Assembly: GCA_024403585.1 (NCBI GenBank)
Contig: JAKSRN010000068.1
Location: 1-8,789 of the forward strand
Length of the DNA: 8,789 nt
From: Lachnospiraceae bacterium
Lineage (GTDB): Bacteria; Bacillota; Clostridia; Lachnospirales; Lachnospiraceae
Direction: 5' to 3'
A program made the position numbers and the translations under genes. This document shows positions 1-8,617 of the stretch, one piece after another. The notes under the pieces were generated by a model. That model was not told the DNA's origin. It searched no databases and worked only from the letters and a program-made list of their open reading frames with translations. The first letter of the stretch is position 1. Each line of letters begins with the position of its first letter.

Positions 1-4
1 CTGC

Positions 5-33
5 TTGACAAAATATTACAGAGATGTTACAGT
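5..33 (+). promoter_or_regulatory. Putative sigma-A promoter upstream of rpoB
   Basis: A perfect TTGACA -35 box (5-10) is followed after 17 bases by TACAGT (28-33), which matches 4 of 6 positions of the -10 consensus. A TG pair at 25-26 gives an extended -10 (TGnTACAGT). Transcription would start near base 40 and give a leader of about 115 bases before rpoB. This would let rpoBC be transcribed separately from the ribosomal protein genes (rplJ-rplL) that normally lie upstream. Box spacing and sequence are seen directly; activity is inferred. Confidence 0.6.
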
Positions 34-55
34 AAAAAATGCACTATTATGGAAA

Positions 56-117
56 GATATGCCCGCTTGCCAATGTCCTTTCTGATAAGAAAAAGACCTG
101 ATCCAGGCGGCAGTATC
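56..117 (+). promoter_or_regulatory. Structured 5' leader RNA of rpoB
   Basis: This part of the leader folds on paper into a long imperfect stem. The outer arm 56-69 pairs with 104-117: GATA with TATC, then T60-A112, GCC (61-63) with GGC (109-111), and GCTTG (65-69) with CAGGC (104-108), leaving G113 and C64 bulged and T67-G106 as a wobble. Inside it sits a second hairpin in which GTC (75-77) pairs with GAC (95-97) and TTTCT (79-83) with AGAAA (88-92), closed by a GATA loop. No run of T follows the stem, so it does not look like an intrinsic terminator. Processing, mRNA stability or control of rpoB translation are more plausible. In E. coli the rplL-rpoB gap carries an attenuator and an RNase III site; whether this structure is equivalent is inference. 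Confidence 0.5.
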
Positions 118-154
118 CTAATAAATATTATTTTATACAAGGGGTGAAACGTCA

Positions 155-3100
155 ATGGAGAAAAACAGAATACGTCCGATTCAAACCGGAAGAAGTATGC
201 GAATGAGTTACCAGAGACAGAAAGAAGTTCTGGAGATGCCCAACCTCATTGAGGTACAGAAAGACTCCTACGAGTGGTTCCTCAGAGAGGGACTGAAGGA
301 AGTTTTTGCTGATATCTCTCCAATCGAGGATTACAGTGGCAAACTGAGCTTAGAGTTCGTGGACTTTACTCTGTGTGAAGACGATGTTAAATATTCCATC
401 GAAGAATGCAAACAGCGTGATGCTACTTTTGCAGCACCGCTGAAAGTGAAAGTTAGACTTTATAATAAAGAAAAAGACGAGATCAGCGAGCATGAGATCT
501 TTATGGGAGATCTCCCACTGATGACCGCTACAGGTACCTTCGTAATCAATGGTGCAGAGCGAGTTATCGTATCTCAGCTGGTTCGTTCACCTGGCATTTA
601 CTATGCGATCGCTCATGATAAAGTGGGCAAAACTCTCTATTCCTGTACTGTAATCCCGAACCGTGGAGCATGGCTGGAGTATGAGACAGATTCCAACGAT
701 GTCTTCTATGTTCGTGTAGACAGAACAAGAAAAGTACCGATCACAGTACTTCTCCGTGCACTGGGACTTGGAAGCAATTCTGAGATCATTGAGATGTTCG
801 GCGAGGAGCCTAAGATCCTGGCAAGCTTTTCAAAAGACGTTTCCACCAATTATCAGGAAGGTCTTCTGGAGCTTTACAAAAAGATCCGTCCGGGCGAGCC
901 TCTGGCAGTTGACAGTGCAGAGAGCCTGATCAATGCTATGTTCTTCGACGCACGTCGTTATGATCTGGCAAAAGTTGGCCGTTATAAATTCAATAAGAAA
1001 TTATCCTTCCGCAACCGTCTGCGCGGACAGGTGCTGGCTGAGGATGCAGTGAGCCCTGTAACAGGAGAGATCATCGCAGAGGCTGGAACAGTTCTTTCAA
1101 GAGAGCTCGCAGAAGAGATCCAGTATGCAGCAGTTCCATATGTAATGATCCGTATTGAGGATCAGGACAGACCTGCAAAAGTTCTTTCCAATATGATGGT
1201 AGACATCACAAAATGGATGGATGTAGATCCTGCAGAGGTTGGAGTAACTGAGGAAGTTTACTATCCTGCACTGGAGAAGATCCTTGAGGAGTACACAGAT
1301 CTGGAGGAGCAGAAAGAAGCAGTTCGTGCTCATATCACAGACCTGATTCCAAAACATATCACAAAAGAGGATATCTTCGCTTCTGTAAACTACAACATGC
1401 ATCTGGAGTATGGTATCGGTACCAACGATGATATCGACCATCTGGGCAACCGTCGTATCCGTGCGGTAGGCGAGCTGCTTCAGAACCAGTACAGAATCGG
1501 TCTTTCCCGTCTGGAGAGAGTGGTTCGTGAGAGAATGACAACACAGGACATGGATACTATTTCTCCACAGTCCCTGATCAATATCAAACCGGTAACTGCA
1601 GCAGTGAAAGAGTTCTTCGGATCTTCCCAGCTGTCTCAGTTCATGGATCAGAACAACCCACTTGGTGAGCTGACTCATAAGAGACGTCTCTCCGCACTGG
1701 GACCTGGTGGTCTGTCAAGAGACCGTGCCGGATTCGAGGTTCGAGATGTACACTATTCTCACTATGGAAGAATGTGTCCAATCGAGACTCCTGAGGGACC
1801 AAACATCGGTCTGATCAACTCTCTGGCATCCTATGCACGTATCAATAACTACGGATTTGTTGAGGCACCTTACAGAAAGATCGACAAGACAGATCCTAAG
1901 AATCCTCGAGTTACAGACGAAGTTGTTTACATGACAGCTGACGAGGAAGATAACTACCATGTAGCACAGGCGAATGAGCCTCTGGATGAGAACGGATACT
2001 TCATCAGAAAGAACGTTTCCGGTCGTTATCGTGAGGAGACTCAGGAGTACGAGCGTCACATGTTTGATTACATGGACGTATCTCCTAAGATGGTATTCTC
2101 TGTAGCTACAGCACTGATCCCATTCCTTCAGAACGACGATGCGAACCGTGCTCTGATGGGATCCAACATGCAGCGTCAGGCCGTTCCGCTTCTCTTTACT
2201 GAGGCTCCTGTAGTAGGAACCGGTATGGAAGCTAAGGCAGCTGTTGACTCAGGTGTATGCGTTGTTGCTAAGAAATCCGGAACCATCACTTATGCTACAT
2301 CCAAAGAGATCCGCATGACCAATGATGACGGAACAAAAGATGTTTACAACCTGACTAAATTTATGCGAAGCAACCAGAGCAACTGCTACAACCAGCGTCC
2401 GATCGTAGTGAAAGGAACACATGTTGAGGCAGGTTCCGTAATCGCTGACGGACCATCTACATCCAAAGGTGAGCTGGCTCTTGGTAAGAACCCACTGATC
2501 GGATTCATGACCTGGGAAGGTTATAACTACGAGGATGCGGTTCTCTTAAGCGAGCGTCTTGTACAGGATGATATCTATACATCCATCCATATTGAGGAGT
2601 ACGAGGCAGAGGCACGTGATACAAAACTGGGACCGGAGGAGATCACAAAAGATGTTCCTGGTGTCGGTGATGATGCACTGAAAGATCTGGATGAGCGTGG
2701 TATCATCCGTATCGGTGCTGAGGTTCGTGCCGGAGATATTCTTGTTGGTAAAGTAACTCCAAAAGGAGAGACAGAGCTGACAGCAGAGGAGAGACTGCTT
2801 CGCGCGATCTTCGGTGAGAAGGCACGTGAGGTTCGTGATACATCCCTGAAAGTACCACACGGTGAGTATGGTATTGTTGTAGATGCTAAAGTATTTACAC
2901 GTGAGAACGGTGATGAGCTGTCTCCGGGTGTAAACCAGGCAGTTCGTATCTACATTGCACAGAAGAGAAAGATCTCTGTAGGAGATAAGATGGCTGGTCG
3001 TCACGGAAACAAGGGTGTAGTTTCCCGCGTTCTTCCTGTTGAGGATATGCCATTCCTGCCAAACGGACGTCCACTGGATATCGTACTGAACCCTCTGGGT

Positions 3101-4009
3101 GTACCTTCACGTATGAATATCGGACAGGTCCTTGAGATCCACCTTTCTCTGGCAGCTAAAGCCCTTGGCTTTAATATTGCAACACCGGTATTCGATGGTG
3201 CAAACGAGCTGGATATCCAGGATACTCTGGAACTGGCTAATGACTATGTAAATATGTCCTGGGAAGACTTCTCTGACAAATACAGAGATGACCTTCTTCC
3301 TGAGGTTTATGATTATCTGGATGAGAACAAAGCACACAGAGATCTGTGGAAAGGTGTTCCGATCTCCAGAGACGGTAAAGTTCAGTTGAGAGACGGACGT
3401 ACCGGTGAACCATTTGACAGCCCAACAACAATCGGACACATGCATTATCTGAAACTTCACCACCTGGTAGATGATAAGATCCATGCACGTTCCACAGGTC
3501 CTTACTCTCTGGTTACACAGCAGCCTCTGGGTGGTAAAGCTCAGTTCGGTGGACAGCGTTTCGGAGAGATGGAGGTTTGGGCTCTGGAGGCATATGGTGC
3601 TTCCTATACTCTGCAGGAGATCCTGACCGTTAAATCCGATGATGTTGTCGGACGTGTTAAGACATACGAGGCAATCATCAAAGGTGAGAACATCCCTGAG
3701 CCTGGTATCCCAGAGTCCTTCAAGGTACTTCTTAAAGAGCTTCAGTCCCTTGGTCTGGATGTTCGTGTACTTCGTGAGGACAACACAGAGGTTGAGATCA
3801 TGGAGTCTGTAGATTATGGTGAGACAAATCTGAGAAACATTATCGAGGGTGATCGTTACAACAGAGATCGTGACGAGGATTCCTTCGGCGCTTATGGATA
3901 CACAAAACAGGAGTTCCAGGGCGAAGAGCTGGTAGATGTTGAGGACAACATGGATACAACTGATGCTTTCGACGATATCGATGAATCTTTTGATGACATT
4001 GACGACTAA
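155..4009 (+). CDS. rpoB: DNA-directed RNA polymerase subunit beta (RpoB)
   Basis: This is the beta subunit of RNA polymerase, which forms one pincer of the enzyme, half of the active-site wall and the binding site for rifamycins. The 1284-residue protein is complete. The ATG is preceded by AAGGGGTG (139-146) at an 8-base spacing, and the N-terminus (MEKNRIRP...) is typical of clostridial RpoB. The rifampicin pocket lies at residues 489-520; the positions equivalent to E. coli Q513, D516, H526, R529 and S531 are Q495, D498, H508, R511 and S513, all in the sensitive state. The active-site lysines K945 and K953 lie in the [12 protein letters not shown] motif. The conserved C-terminal segment that contacts beta-prime follows at about 1112-1145. 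A lineage-specific segment (about 331-393) and an acidic tail (about 1233-1284) make it longer than the roughly 1190 residues of Bacillus subtilis RpoB. It is co-directional with rpoC, 27 bases downstream. Confidence 0.99.
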   Translation: MEKNRIRPIQTGRSMRMSYQRQKEVLEMPNLIEVQKDSYEWFLREGLKEVFADISPIEDYSGKLSLEFVDFTLCEDDVKYSIEECKQRDATFAAPLKVKVRLYNKEKDEISEHEIFMGDLPLMTATGTFVINGAERVIVSQLVRSPGIYYAIAHDKVGKTLYSCTVIPNRGAWLEYETDSNDVFYVRVDRTRKVPITVLLRALGLGSNSEIIEMFGEEPKILASFSKDVSTNYQEGLLELYKKIRPGEPLAVDSAESLINAMFFDARRYDLAKVGRYKFNKKLSFRNRLRGQVLAEDAVSPVTGEIIAEAGTVLSRELAEEIQYAAVPYVMIRIEDQDRPAKVLSNMMVDITKWMDVDPAEVGVTEEVYYPALEKILEEYTDLEEQKEAVRAHITDLIPKHITKEDIFASVNYNMHLEYGIGTNDDIDHLGNRRIRAVGELLQNQYRIGLSRLERVVRERMTTQDMDTISPQSLINIKPVTAAVKEFFGSSQLSQFMDQNNPLGELTHKRRLSALGPGGLSRDRAGFEVRDVHYSHYGRMCPIETPEGPNIGLINSLASYARINNYGFVEAPYRKIDKTDPKNPRVTDEVVYMTADEEDNYHVAQANEPLDENGYFIRKNVSGRYREETQEYERHMFDYMDVSPKMVFSVATALIPFLQNDDANRALMGSNMQRQAVPLLFTEAPVVGTGMEAKAAVDSGVCVVAKKSGTITYATSKEIRMTNDDGTKDVYNLTKFMRSNQSNCYNQRPIVVKGTHVEAGSVIADGPSTSKGELALGKNPLIGFMTWEGYNYEDAVLLSERLVQDDIYTSIHIEEYEAEARDTKLGPEEITKDVPGVGDDALKDLDERGIIRIGAEVRAGDILVGKVTPKGETELTAEERLLRAIFGEKAREVRDTSLKVPHGEYGIVVDAKVFTRENGDELSPGVNQAVRIYIAQKRKISVGDKMAGRHGNKGVVSRVLPVEDMPFLPNGRPLDIVLNPLGVPSRMNIGQVLEIHLSLAAKALGFNIATPVFDGANELDIQDTLELANDYVNMSWEDFSDKYRDDLLPEVYDYLDENKAHRDLWKGVPISRDGKVQLRDGRTGEPFDSPTTIGHMHYLKLHHLVDDKIHARSTGPYSLVTQQPLGGKAQFGGQRFGEMEVWALEAYGASYTLQEILTVKSDDVVGRVKTYEAIIKGENIPEPGIPESFKVLLKELQSLGLDVRVLREDNTEVEIMESVDYGETNLRNIIEGDRYNRDRDEDSFGAYGYTKQEFQGEELVDVEDNMDTTDAFDDIDESFDDIDD

Positions 4010-4036
4010 TGGAATCGAATAGAAAGGGGTAATCAA

Positions 4037-7000
4037 ATGCCAGAAACAGTAAAAAATCAGCCAACTCATCAGCAGATTGAATTTGATGCAATCAAGATTG
4101 GTCTGGCTTCTCCGGAGAAAATCCGTGAGTGGTCCCACGGCGAGGTTAAGAAACCTGAGACCATTAACTATAGAACACTGAAACCGGAAAGAGATGGTCT
4201 GTTCTGCGAGCGTATTTTCGGACCTTCTAAAGACTGGGAGTGTCATTGTGGTAAATACAAAAAAATCCGTTATAAAGGTGTTGTTTGCGACCGTTGTGGC
4301 GTAGAGGTTACAAAATCCTCTGTACGTCGTGAGAGAATGGGTCATATCGAGCTGGCAGCTCCGGTATCCCATATCTGGTACTTCAAGGGTATCCCATCCC
4401 GTATGGGTCTGATCCTTGACCTGTCTCCAAGAACACTGGAGAAGGTTCTGTACTTCGCAAACTACATTGTCCTGGATTCAGGAGATACAAATCTGGTTTA
4501 CAAACAGGTACTTACTGAGAGAGAGTATCAGGAAGCCAGAGAAACATATGGCAACACATTCCGTGTAGGAATGGGTGCAGAGGCAATCAAAGAGCTTCTG
4601 TGTGCAATTGATCTGGAGGCAGAGTCTGAGGAACTGACAGCAGGCTTAAAAGAGTCTTCCGGACAGAAACGTTCCAGAATCATCAAGAGACTGGAAGTAG
4701 TAGAGGCATTCCGTGAGTCAGGAAACCGTCCTGAGTGGATGATCATGGATGCTATTCCGGTAATCCCACCGGATCTTCGTCCAATGGTACAGCTGGATGG
4801 CGGACGTTTTGCAACATCTGACCTGAATGACCTGTATCGTAGAATCATCAACAGAAACAACCGTCTGCAGAGACTGCTGGATCTTGGCGCACCGGACATC
4901 ATTGTACGCAATGAGAAACGTATGCTTCAGGAGGCAGTAGATGCACTGATCGATAACGGCCGTCGTGGAAGACCGGTTACAGGACCTGGTAACAGAGCTC
5001 TGAAATCCCTGTCTGACATGCTGAAAGGTAAATCCGGACGTTTCCGTCAGAACCTGCTTGGTAAACGAGTTGACTATTCCGGACGTTCCGTAATCGTCGT
5101 TGGACCAGAGCTGAAGATCTATCAGTGTGGTCTGCCAAAAGAGATGGCCATCGAGCTGTTCAAACCATTCGTTATGAAAGAGCTTGTTGCCAGCGGAACT
5201 GCTCATAACATCAAGAATGCTAAAAAGATGGTAGAGAAGCTGGAGCCGGAAGTTTGGGATATCCTTGAAGAAGTAATCAAAGAGCATCCGGTTATGCTGA
5301 ACCGTGCTCCTACACTGCATCGTCTTGGTATCCAGGCCTTCGAGCCAATCCTGGTAGAGGGTAAAGCGATCAAGCTTCATCCACTGGTATGTACAGCGTT
5401 CAACGCCGACTTCGATGGAGACCAGATGGCTGTTCATCTTCCACTGTCTGTTGAGGCTCAGGCAGAGTGCCGCTTCATGCTGCTCTCTCCAAACAACCTG
5501 CTGAAACCGTCTGATGGTGGCCCTGTAGCCGTTCCTTCTCAGGATATGGTCCTTGGTATCTACTACCTGACACAGGATCGTCCTGGCGTTAAGGGTGAGG
5601 GAAGCATCTTCAAGAGCATGAACGAGGCTCTTCTTGCTTACGAGAACGGATACATCACACTGCAGACAATCATCAAAGTATTCCGTAAGGGTACAGATGA
5701 TGAAGGCAACGAGATCTCTGCATTTGTAGAGACAACACTGGGACGTCTTCTCTTCAATGAGATTCTTCCACAGGATCTTGGATTTGTAGATCGTACAATT
5801 CCAGAGAACAAACTGAAACCAGAGGTTGACTTCCTGGTTGGTAAGAAACAGCTGAAGAAGATCCTTGAGAAAGTTATCAATACCCACGGAGCAACCAAGA
5901 CTGCTGAGGTTCTGGACTCCATCAAAGCAATGGGTTACAAATACTCCACACGTGCAGCTATGACCGTATCTATTTCTGATATGACTGTGCCGCCACAGAA
6001 ACCACAGATGATTCAGGAAGCACAGGAGACTGTAGACCGAATCACAAAGAACTTCAAACGTGGTCTTCTGACAGATGAGGAGCGTTACAAAGAGGTAGTT
6101 GAGACCTGGAAGAACACTGACGATGCTCTTACAAAAGCACTTCTTACAGGACTTGATAAATACAACAACATCTTCATGATGGCTGACTCCGGAGCCCGTG
6201 GATCTGATAAACAGATCAAACAGCTGGCTGGTATGCGAGGACTGATGGCTGATACAACAGGTCACACCATCGAGCTTCCTATCAAGTCCAACTTCCGTGA
6301 GGGTCTGGACGTACTGGAGTACTTCATGTCTGCGCATGGTGCTCGTAAAGGACTTTCCGATACAGCGCTTCGTACAGCTGATTCCGGTTACCTGACACGT
6401 CGAATGGTAGACGTTTCCCAGGATCTGATCATCCGTGAGACAGATTGCTGTGAAGGTGCAGCTGAGATCCCAGGTATGTATGTATCTCAGTTTGCAGATG
6501 GTAAAGAGGAGATCGAGGCTCTTCAGGAGCGTATTACAGGTCGATTTGCCTGCGAGACCATCAAAGATAAAGATGGCAATGTCATCGTTAAAGCAAACCA
6601 TATGATCACACCAAAACGTGCTGCTCAGGTAATCGGTAAGGGCGTTGACGAGAATGGTGAGCCATTCAAGAAAGTTAAGATCCGTACCATCCTTACCTGC
6701 CGTTCCCACGTTGGTATCTGTGCAAAATGTTACGGTGCTAACATGGCAACAGGTGAGGCTGTTCAGGTTGGTGAGTCTGTAGGTATCATCGCAGCGCAGT
6801 CAATCGGTGAGCCAGGTACACAGCTGACCATGCGTACTTTCCATACCGGTGGTGTAGCGGGTGGAGATATCACTCAGGGTCTTCCTCGAGTTGAGGAGCT
6901 TTTCGAGGCTCGTAAACCGAAGGGACTTGCAATCATCACTGAGATCAAAGGTATTGCTACAATTAAAGATACCAAGAAAAAACGAGAGATCGTTGTAACT

Positions 7001-7747
7001 GATAATGAGACTGGAAACAGCAAGACTTATCTGATTCCTTACGGATCCAGAATCAAAGTTCTTGACGGAACTTATCTTGAGGCTGGTGATGAGCTGACAG
7101 AGGGTAGTGTAAACCCACACGACATCCTGAGAATCAAAGGTGTTCGTGACGTTCAGGATTATCTCCTTCGTGAGGTTCAGAGAGTATATCGTCTCCAGGG
7201 TGTAGAGATCAGTGATAAGCATATCGAGGTAATCGTACGTCAGATGCTTAAGAAGATCCGCATCGAGGAGAATGGTGATACAAATCTTCTTCCTGGAACA
7301 CTTGTAAATATCCTTGATTTCGAGGATATCAACGAGCAGATGATCGCAGAAGGAAAACAGCCTGCAGAAGGAACCCGCGTACTTCTCGGAATTACAAAGG
7401 CTTCTCTTGCAACAGATTCCTTCCTGTCAGCAGCATCCTTCCAGGAGACAACAAAAGTTCTTACTGAGGCTGCAATCAAAGGAAAAGTTGACCACCTGAT
7501 CGGTCTGAAAGAGAACGTTCTGATCGGTAAACTGATCCCTGCAGGAACCGGTATGAAGTGCTACAGCAGCATCAAACTGGATTCCGATAAAGCAGCAGCA
7601 GAGATTCCTGAAGAGGATTTCGATATGCTCCAGCAGAATATGGATGAGATCGAGGCAGATGAGATCGATCTTGATACCGAAGAGCCAGAGATGATGGATG
7701 AGGAGATGGATTTCTCTGAAGATGCTGATCTGGAGGATGAGGAGTAA
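4037..7747 (+). CDS. rpoC: DNA-directed RNA polymerase subunit beta-prime (RpoC)
   Basis: This is the catalytic clamp subunit of RNA polymerase; with RpoB it completes the active centre and holds the DNA-RNA hybrid. The 1236-residue protein is complete. AAAGGGG (4023-4029) sits 7 bases before the ATG. The N-terminal zinc ribbon uses C69, C71, C84 and C87. The catalytic magnesium motif NADFDGD is at 456-462, with aspartates 458, 460 and 462. The bridge helix spans about 759-795. The second zinc site uses C804 (adjacent C805), C888, C895 and C898. The trigger loop begins around 920 and includes M932, R933 and H936. The large insertion found in the proteobacterial trigger loop is absent, as expected for Bacillota. 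The last 48 residues (1189-1236) hold 26 Asp/Glu and no Lys or Arg. The gene should share the rpoB transcript, as no promoter is visible in the 27-base gap. Confidence 0.99.
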   Translation: MPETVKNQPTHQQIEFDAIKIGLASPEKIREWSHGEVKKPETINYRTLKPERDGLFCERIFGPSKDWECHCGKYKKIRYKGVVCDRCGVEVTKSSVRRERMGHIELAAPVSHIWYFKGIPSRMGLILDLSPRTLEKVLYFANYIVLDSGDTNLVYKQVLTEREYQEARETYGNTFRVGMGAEAIKELLCAIDLEAESEELTAGLKESSGQKRSRIIKRLEVVEAFRESGNRPEWMIMDAIPVIPPDLRPMVQLDGGRFATSDLNDLYRRIINRNNRLQRLLDLGAPDIIVRNEKRMLQEAVDALIDNGRRGRPVTGPGNRALKSLSDMLKGKSGRFRQNLLGKRVDYSGRSVIVVGPELKIYQCGLPKEMAIELFKPFVMKELVASGTAHNIKNAKKMVEKLEPEVWDILEEVIKEHPVMLNRAPTLHRLGIQAFEPILVEGKAIKLHPLVCTAFNADFDGDQMAVHLPLSVEAQAECRFMLLSPNNLLKPSDGGPVAVPSQDMVLGIYYLTQDRPGVKGEGSIFKSMNEALLAYENGYITLQTIIKVFRKGTDDEGNEISAFVETTLGRLLFNEILPQDLGFVDRTIPENKLKPEVDFLVGKKQLKKILEKVINTHGATKTAEVLDSIKAMGYKYSTRAAMTVSISDMTVPPQKPQMIQEAQETVDRITKNFKRGLLTDEERYKEVVETWKNTDDALTKALLTGLDKYNNIFMMADSGARGSDKQIKQLAGMRGLMADTTGHTIELPIKSNFREGLDVLEYFMSAHGARKGLSDTALRTADSGYLTRRMVDVSQDLIIRETDCCEGAAEIPGMYVSQFADGKEEIEALQERITGRFACETIKDKDGNVIVKANHMITPKRAAQVIGKGVDENGEPFKKVKIRTILTCRSHVGICAKCYGANMATGEAVQVGESVGIIAAQSIGEPGTQLTMRTFHTGGVAGGDITQGLPRVEELFEARKPKGLAIITEIKGIATIKDTKKKREIVVTDNETGNSKTYLIPYGSRIKVLDGTYLEAGDELTEGSVNPHDILRIKGVRDVQDYLLREVQRVYRLQGVEISDKHIEVIVRQMLKKIRIEENGDTNLLPGTLVNILDFEDINEQMIAEGKQPAEGTRVLLGITKASLATDSFLSAASFQETTKVLTEAAIKGKVDHLIGLKENVLIGKLIPAGTGMKCYSSIKLDSDKAAAEIPEEDFDMLQQNMDEIEADEIDLDTEEPEMMDEEMDFSEDADLEDEE

Positions 7748-7905
7748 TCTGCATTAAGGTGCATATTGGTAGATGACGGCGGAACAGCTGTATTACCCAA
7801 ATAACCAGATAAAACACGCATGGCGAGTTTTACTCGTTCGCGAGCAGTCGCCAAATCCGCGCAAGCGTGACCTTGGCTCGTTGCCTTCGCGAAAATAACA
7901 AAAAA
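7748..7905. other. Intergenic region with GC-rich palindromic element after rpoC
   Basis: No gene is supported here. The right half (about 7815-7895) is visibly richer in G and C than its surroundings and is full of inverted repeats. TGGCGA (7821-7826) pairs with TCGCCA (7848-7853), enclosing CTCG-TTCG-CGAG (7833-7844), a classic UUCG-capped hairpin. A competing hairpin, CGAGT-TTT-ACTCG (7824-7836), uses part of the same bases. A second imperfect stem joins 7858-7867 with 7879-7891. The left half has weaker symmetry, including the palindrome ACAGCTGT (7785-7792). It could be a dispersed palindromic repeat or a structured 3' untranslated region of rpoC. Only one copy lies in this window, so repeat status is unproven. 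Confidence 0.45.
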
Positions 7906-7941
7906 GGGGGGCATTACAAGTATTTGTGATGCCCCTTTATT
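7906..7941. terminator. Rho-independent terminator, probably bidirectional
   Basis: The left arm 7908-7919 (GGGGCATTACAA) pairs with the right arm 7924-7935 (TTGTGATGCCCC), giving 12 base pairs with one G-T wobble and a GTAT loop. On the + strand it is followed by TTTATT (7936-7941), a modest T tract that should end the rpoBC transcript. On the - strand the stem is followed by a run of six T (the complement of 7900-7905), so it would also stop transcription entering from the right. The short + strand T tract leaves room for partial read-through into the next gene. Confidence 0.85.
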
Positions 7942-7965
7942 GCAACTAATGATGAGAATTCTAAC

Positions 7966-7974
7966 AGGAAGGTG
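7966..7974 (+). promoter_or_regulatory. Ribosome binding site that fixes a GTG start
   Basis: AGGAAGGTG ends 7 bases before the GTG at 7982. It supports that codon as the start of the YARHG gene over the GTG at 7972, which lies inside this site and opens a different, short reading frame. Confidence 0.7.
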
Positions 7975-7981
7975 AAAGAGA

Positions 7982-8599
7982 GTGAAGAAAAGAAATCCAT
8001 ATTTGCTAGCTGTAATAATCAGCATTGTGGATGTTGTGCTTTTGGGACTGATGGTCTTTCTCTTTGCAGGGACACCAAAGCTCAGAGAAGCTTCCGCCGG
8101 AACGGCAGCGGTGGAGAGCAGTCATCCTTCCCAGAAAGAAGAACAAGAGATGACTTCTGTCTATAAGGGAACCATCCGGGCAGAATACAAAGAAGCGATT
8201 CCAACTCCGACACCGGAGCCGACACCGGAGCCAACACCAGAACCGACACCGGAGCCAACACCAACACCAGAACCGACTCCAGCCCCATCCCAGGAGATGC
8301 AGCCGACTGATTTTATATTCGCAAACAGCAGTACAGAGCTGCTCTCACAGGAAATGCTTACGCAACGTATTTCTTCAAAAAGTGAGTGTCAGAGAGCGGT
8401 GAATGAGATTTTTGCAAGACATGGTTACCAGTTCCATCGTGAGAAAAATCAGGCCGATTACGATTACTTTAACAGCCTGGGCTGGTATCAGGCAATGAGT
8501 AAGAAAGACAGTCAGTCTCAAGTGGAAGCGGAGTTAAATGAAGTAGAAAAGGCAAATATCGATCTCCTATTGGAGTTCAGAAAAGGAATGGGGGATTAA
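7982..8599 (+). CDS. Membrane-anchored YARHG-domain protein
   Basis: This 205-residue protein has no assigned enzymatic function. It has a short basic N-terminus (MKKRNP) and one hydrophobic segment at about 7-29, with no signal-peptidase or lipobox motif obvious after it, so it is probably a signal anchor with the rest outside the cell. A low-complexity region follows (about 31-73), then a Pro-Thr-Glu linker (74-100), and a C-terminal globular part (about 109-197). The latter contains the diagnostic FARHG signature at 144-148, followed by a conserved aromatic/Trp region (F163, W168). This is the YARHG domain, an extracellular domain of unknown role common in Clostridia. The start is GTG. The gene begins about 40 bases after the rpoC terminator without a convincing promoter, and a zinc-ribbon gene follows 18 bases after its stop, so the two are probably one transcript. 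Domain assignment is by motif; the envelope location is inferred. Confidence 0.85.
   Translation: MKKRNPYLLAVIISIVDVVLLGLMVFLFAGTPKLREASAGTAAVESSHPSQKEEQEMTSVYKGTIRAEYKEAIPTPTPEPTPEPTPEPTPEPTPTPEPTPAPSQEMQPTDFIFANSSTELLSQEMLTQRISSKSECQRAVNEIFARHGYQFHREKNQADYDYFNSLGWYQAMSKKDSQSQVEAELNEVEKANIDLLLEFRKGMGD
8201..8281 (+). repeat. Tandem repeat coding for Pro-Thr-Pro-Glu linker
   Basis: Imperfect 12-base units of the form CCN-ACN-CCN-GAR, with two shortened 6-base Pro-Thr units, encode 27 residues alternating proline with threonine or glutamate (residues 74-100 of the YARHG protein). Such linkers form stiff extended spacers between a membrane anchor and an outer domain. Synonymous differences between units (CCG/CCA, GAG/GAA, ACA/ACT) show that the array is not freshly duplicated throughout. 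Confidence 0.9.
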
Positions 8600-8617
8600 G
8601 GAGGAAGCGAATAGCAT

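Noticed and set aside
1619..1714. Possible rifampicin-resistance change in RpoB: Gly at 504 where E. coli has Ser522
   Set aside because: This position varies naturally (Ala in Bacillus subtilis, as recalled), and the main contact residues are all in the sensitive state.
3107..4372. A 421-codon open frame on the - strand across the rpoB-rpoC junction
   Set aside because: Same codon-aligned artefact. It crosses the junction because rpoB and rpoC share a frame and the gap happens to lack antisense stops.
6446..6451. Double cysteine C804-C805 at the second zinc site of RpoC
   Set aside because: Only one of the two is needed with C888, C895 and C898. The neighbour is probably a tolerated substitution, not a new metal site.
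4718..6709. A 663-codon open frame on the - strand inside rpoC
   Set aside because: Its codons are exact complements of rpoC codons. It stays open because rpoC almost never uses TTA, CTA or TCA, a codon bias expected of a highly expressed gene. The encoded protein resembles nothing and has no ribosome binding site that I can see.
7766..7796. Possible promoter TTGGTA...TATTAC for the YARHG gene
   Set aside because: The spacing is 19 bases, the -35 match is weak, there is no extended -10, and the terminator stem lies between it and the gene.
7561..8025. A 154-codon - strand frame over the rpoC end and the intergenic region
   Set aside because: It runs through the terminator and the palindromic element and into rpoC. 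It has no supporting start signal, and its C-terminal part is the complement of the acidic RpoC tail. It is kept only as a property of the intergenic element.
7972..8166. A 64-codon + strand frame overlapping the YARHG gene
   Set aside because: Its GTG lies inside the ribosome binding site of the YARHG gene, and the frame has no recognisable domain. The overlapping frame has a clear membrane segment and the FARHG motif.
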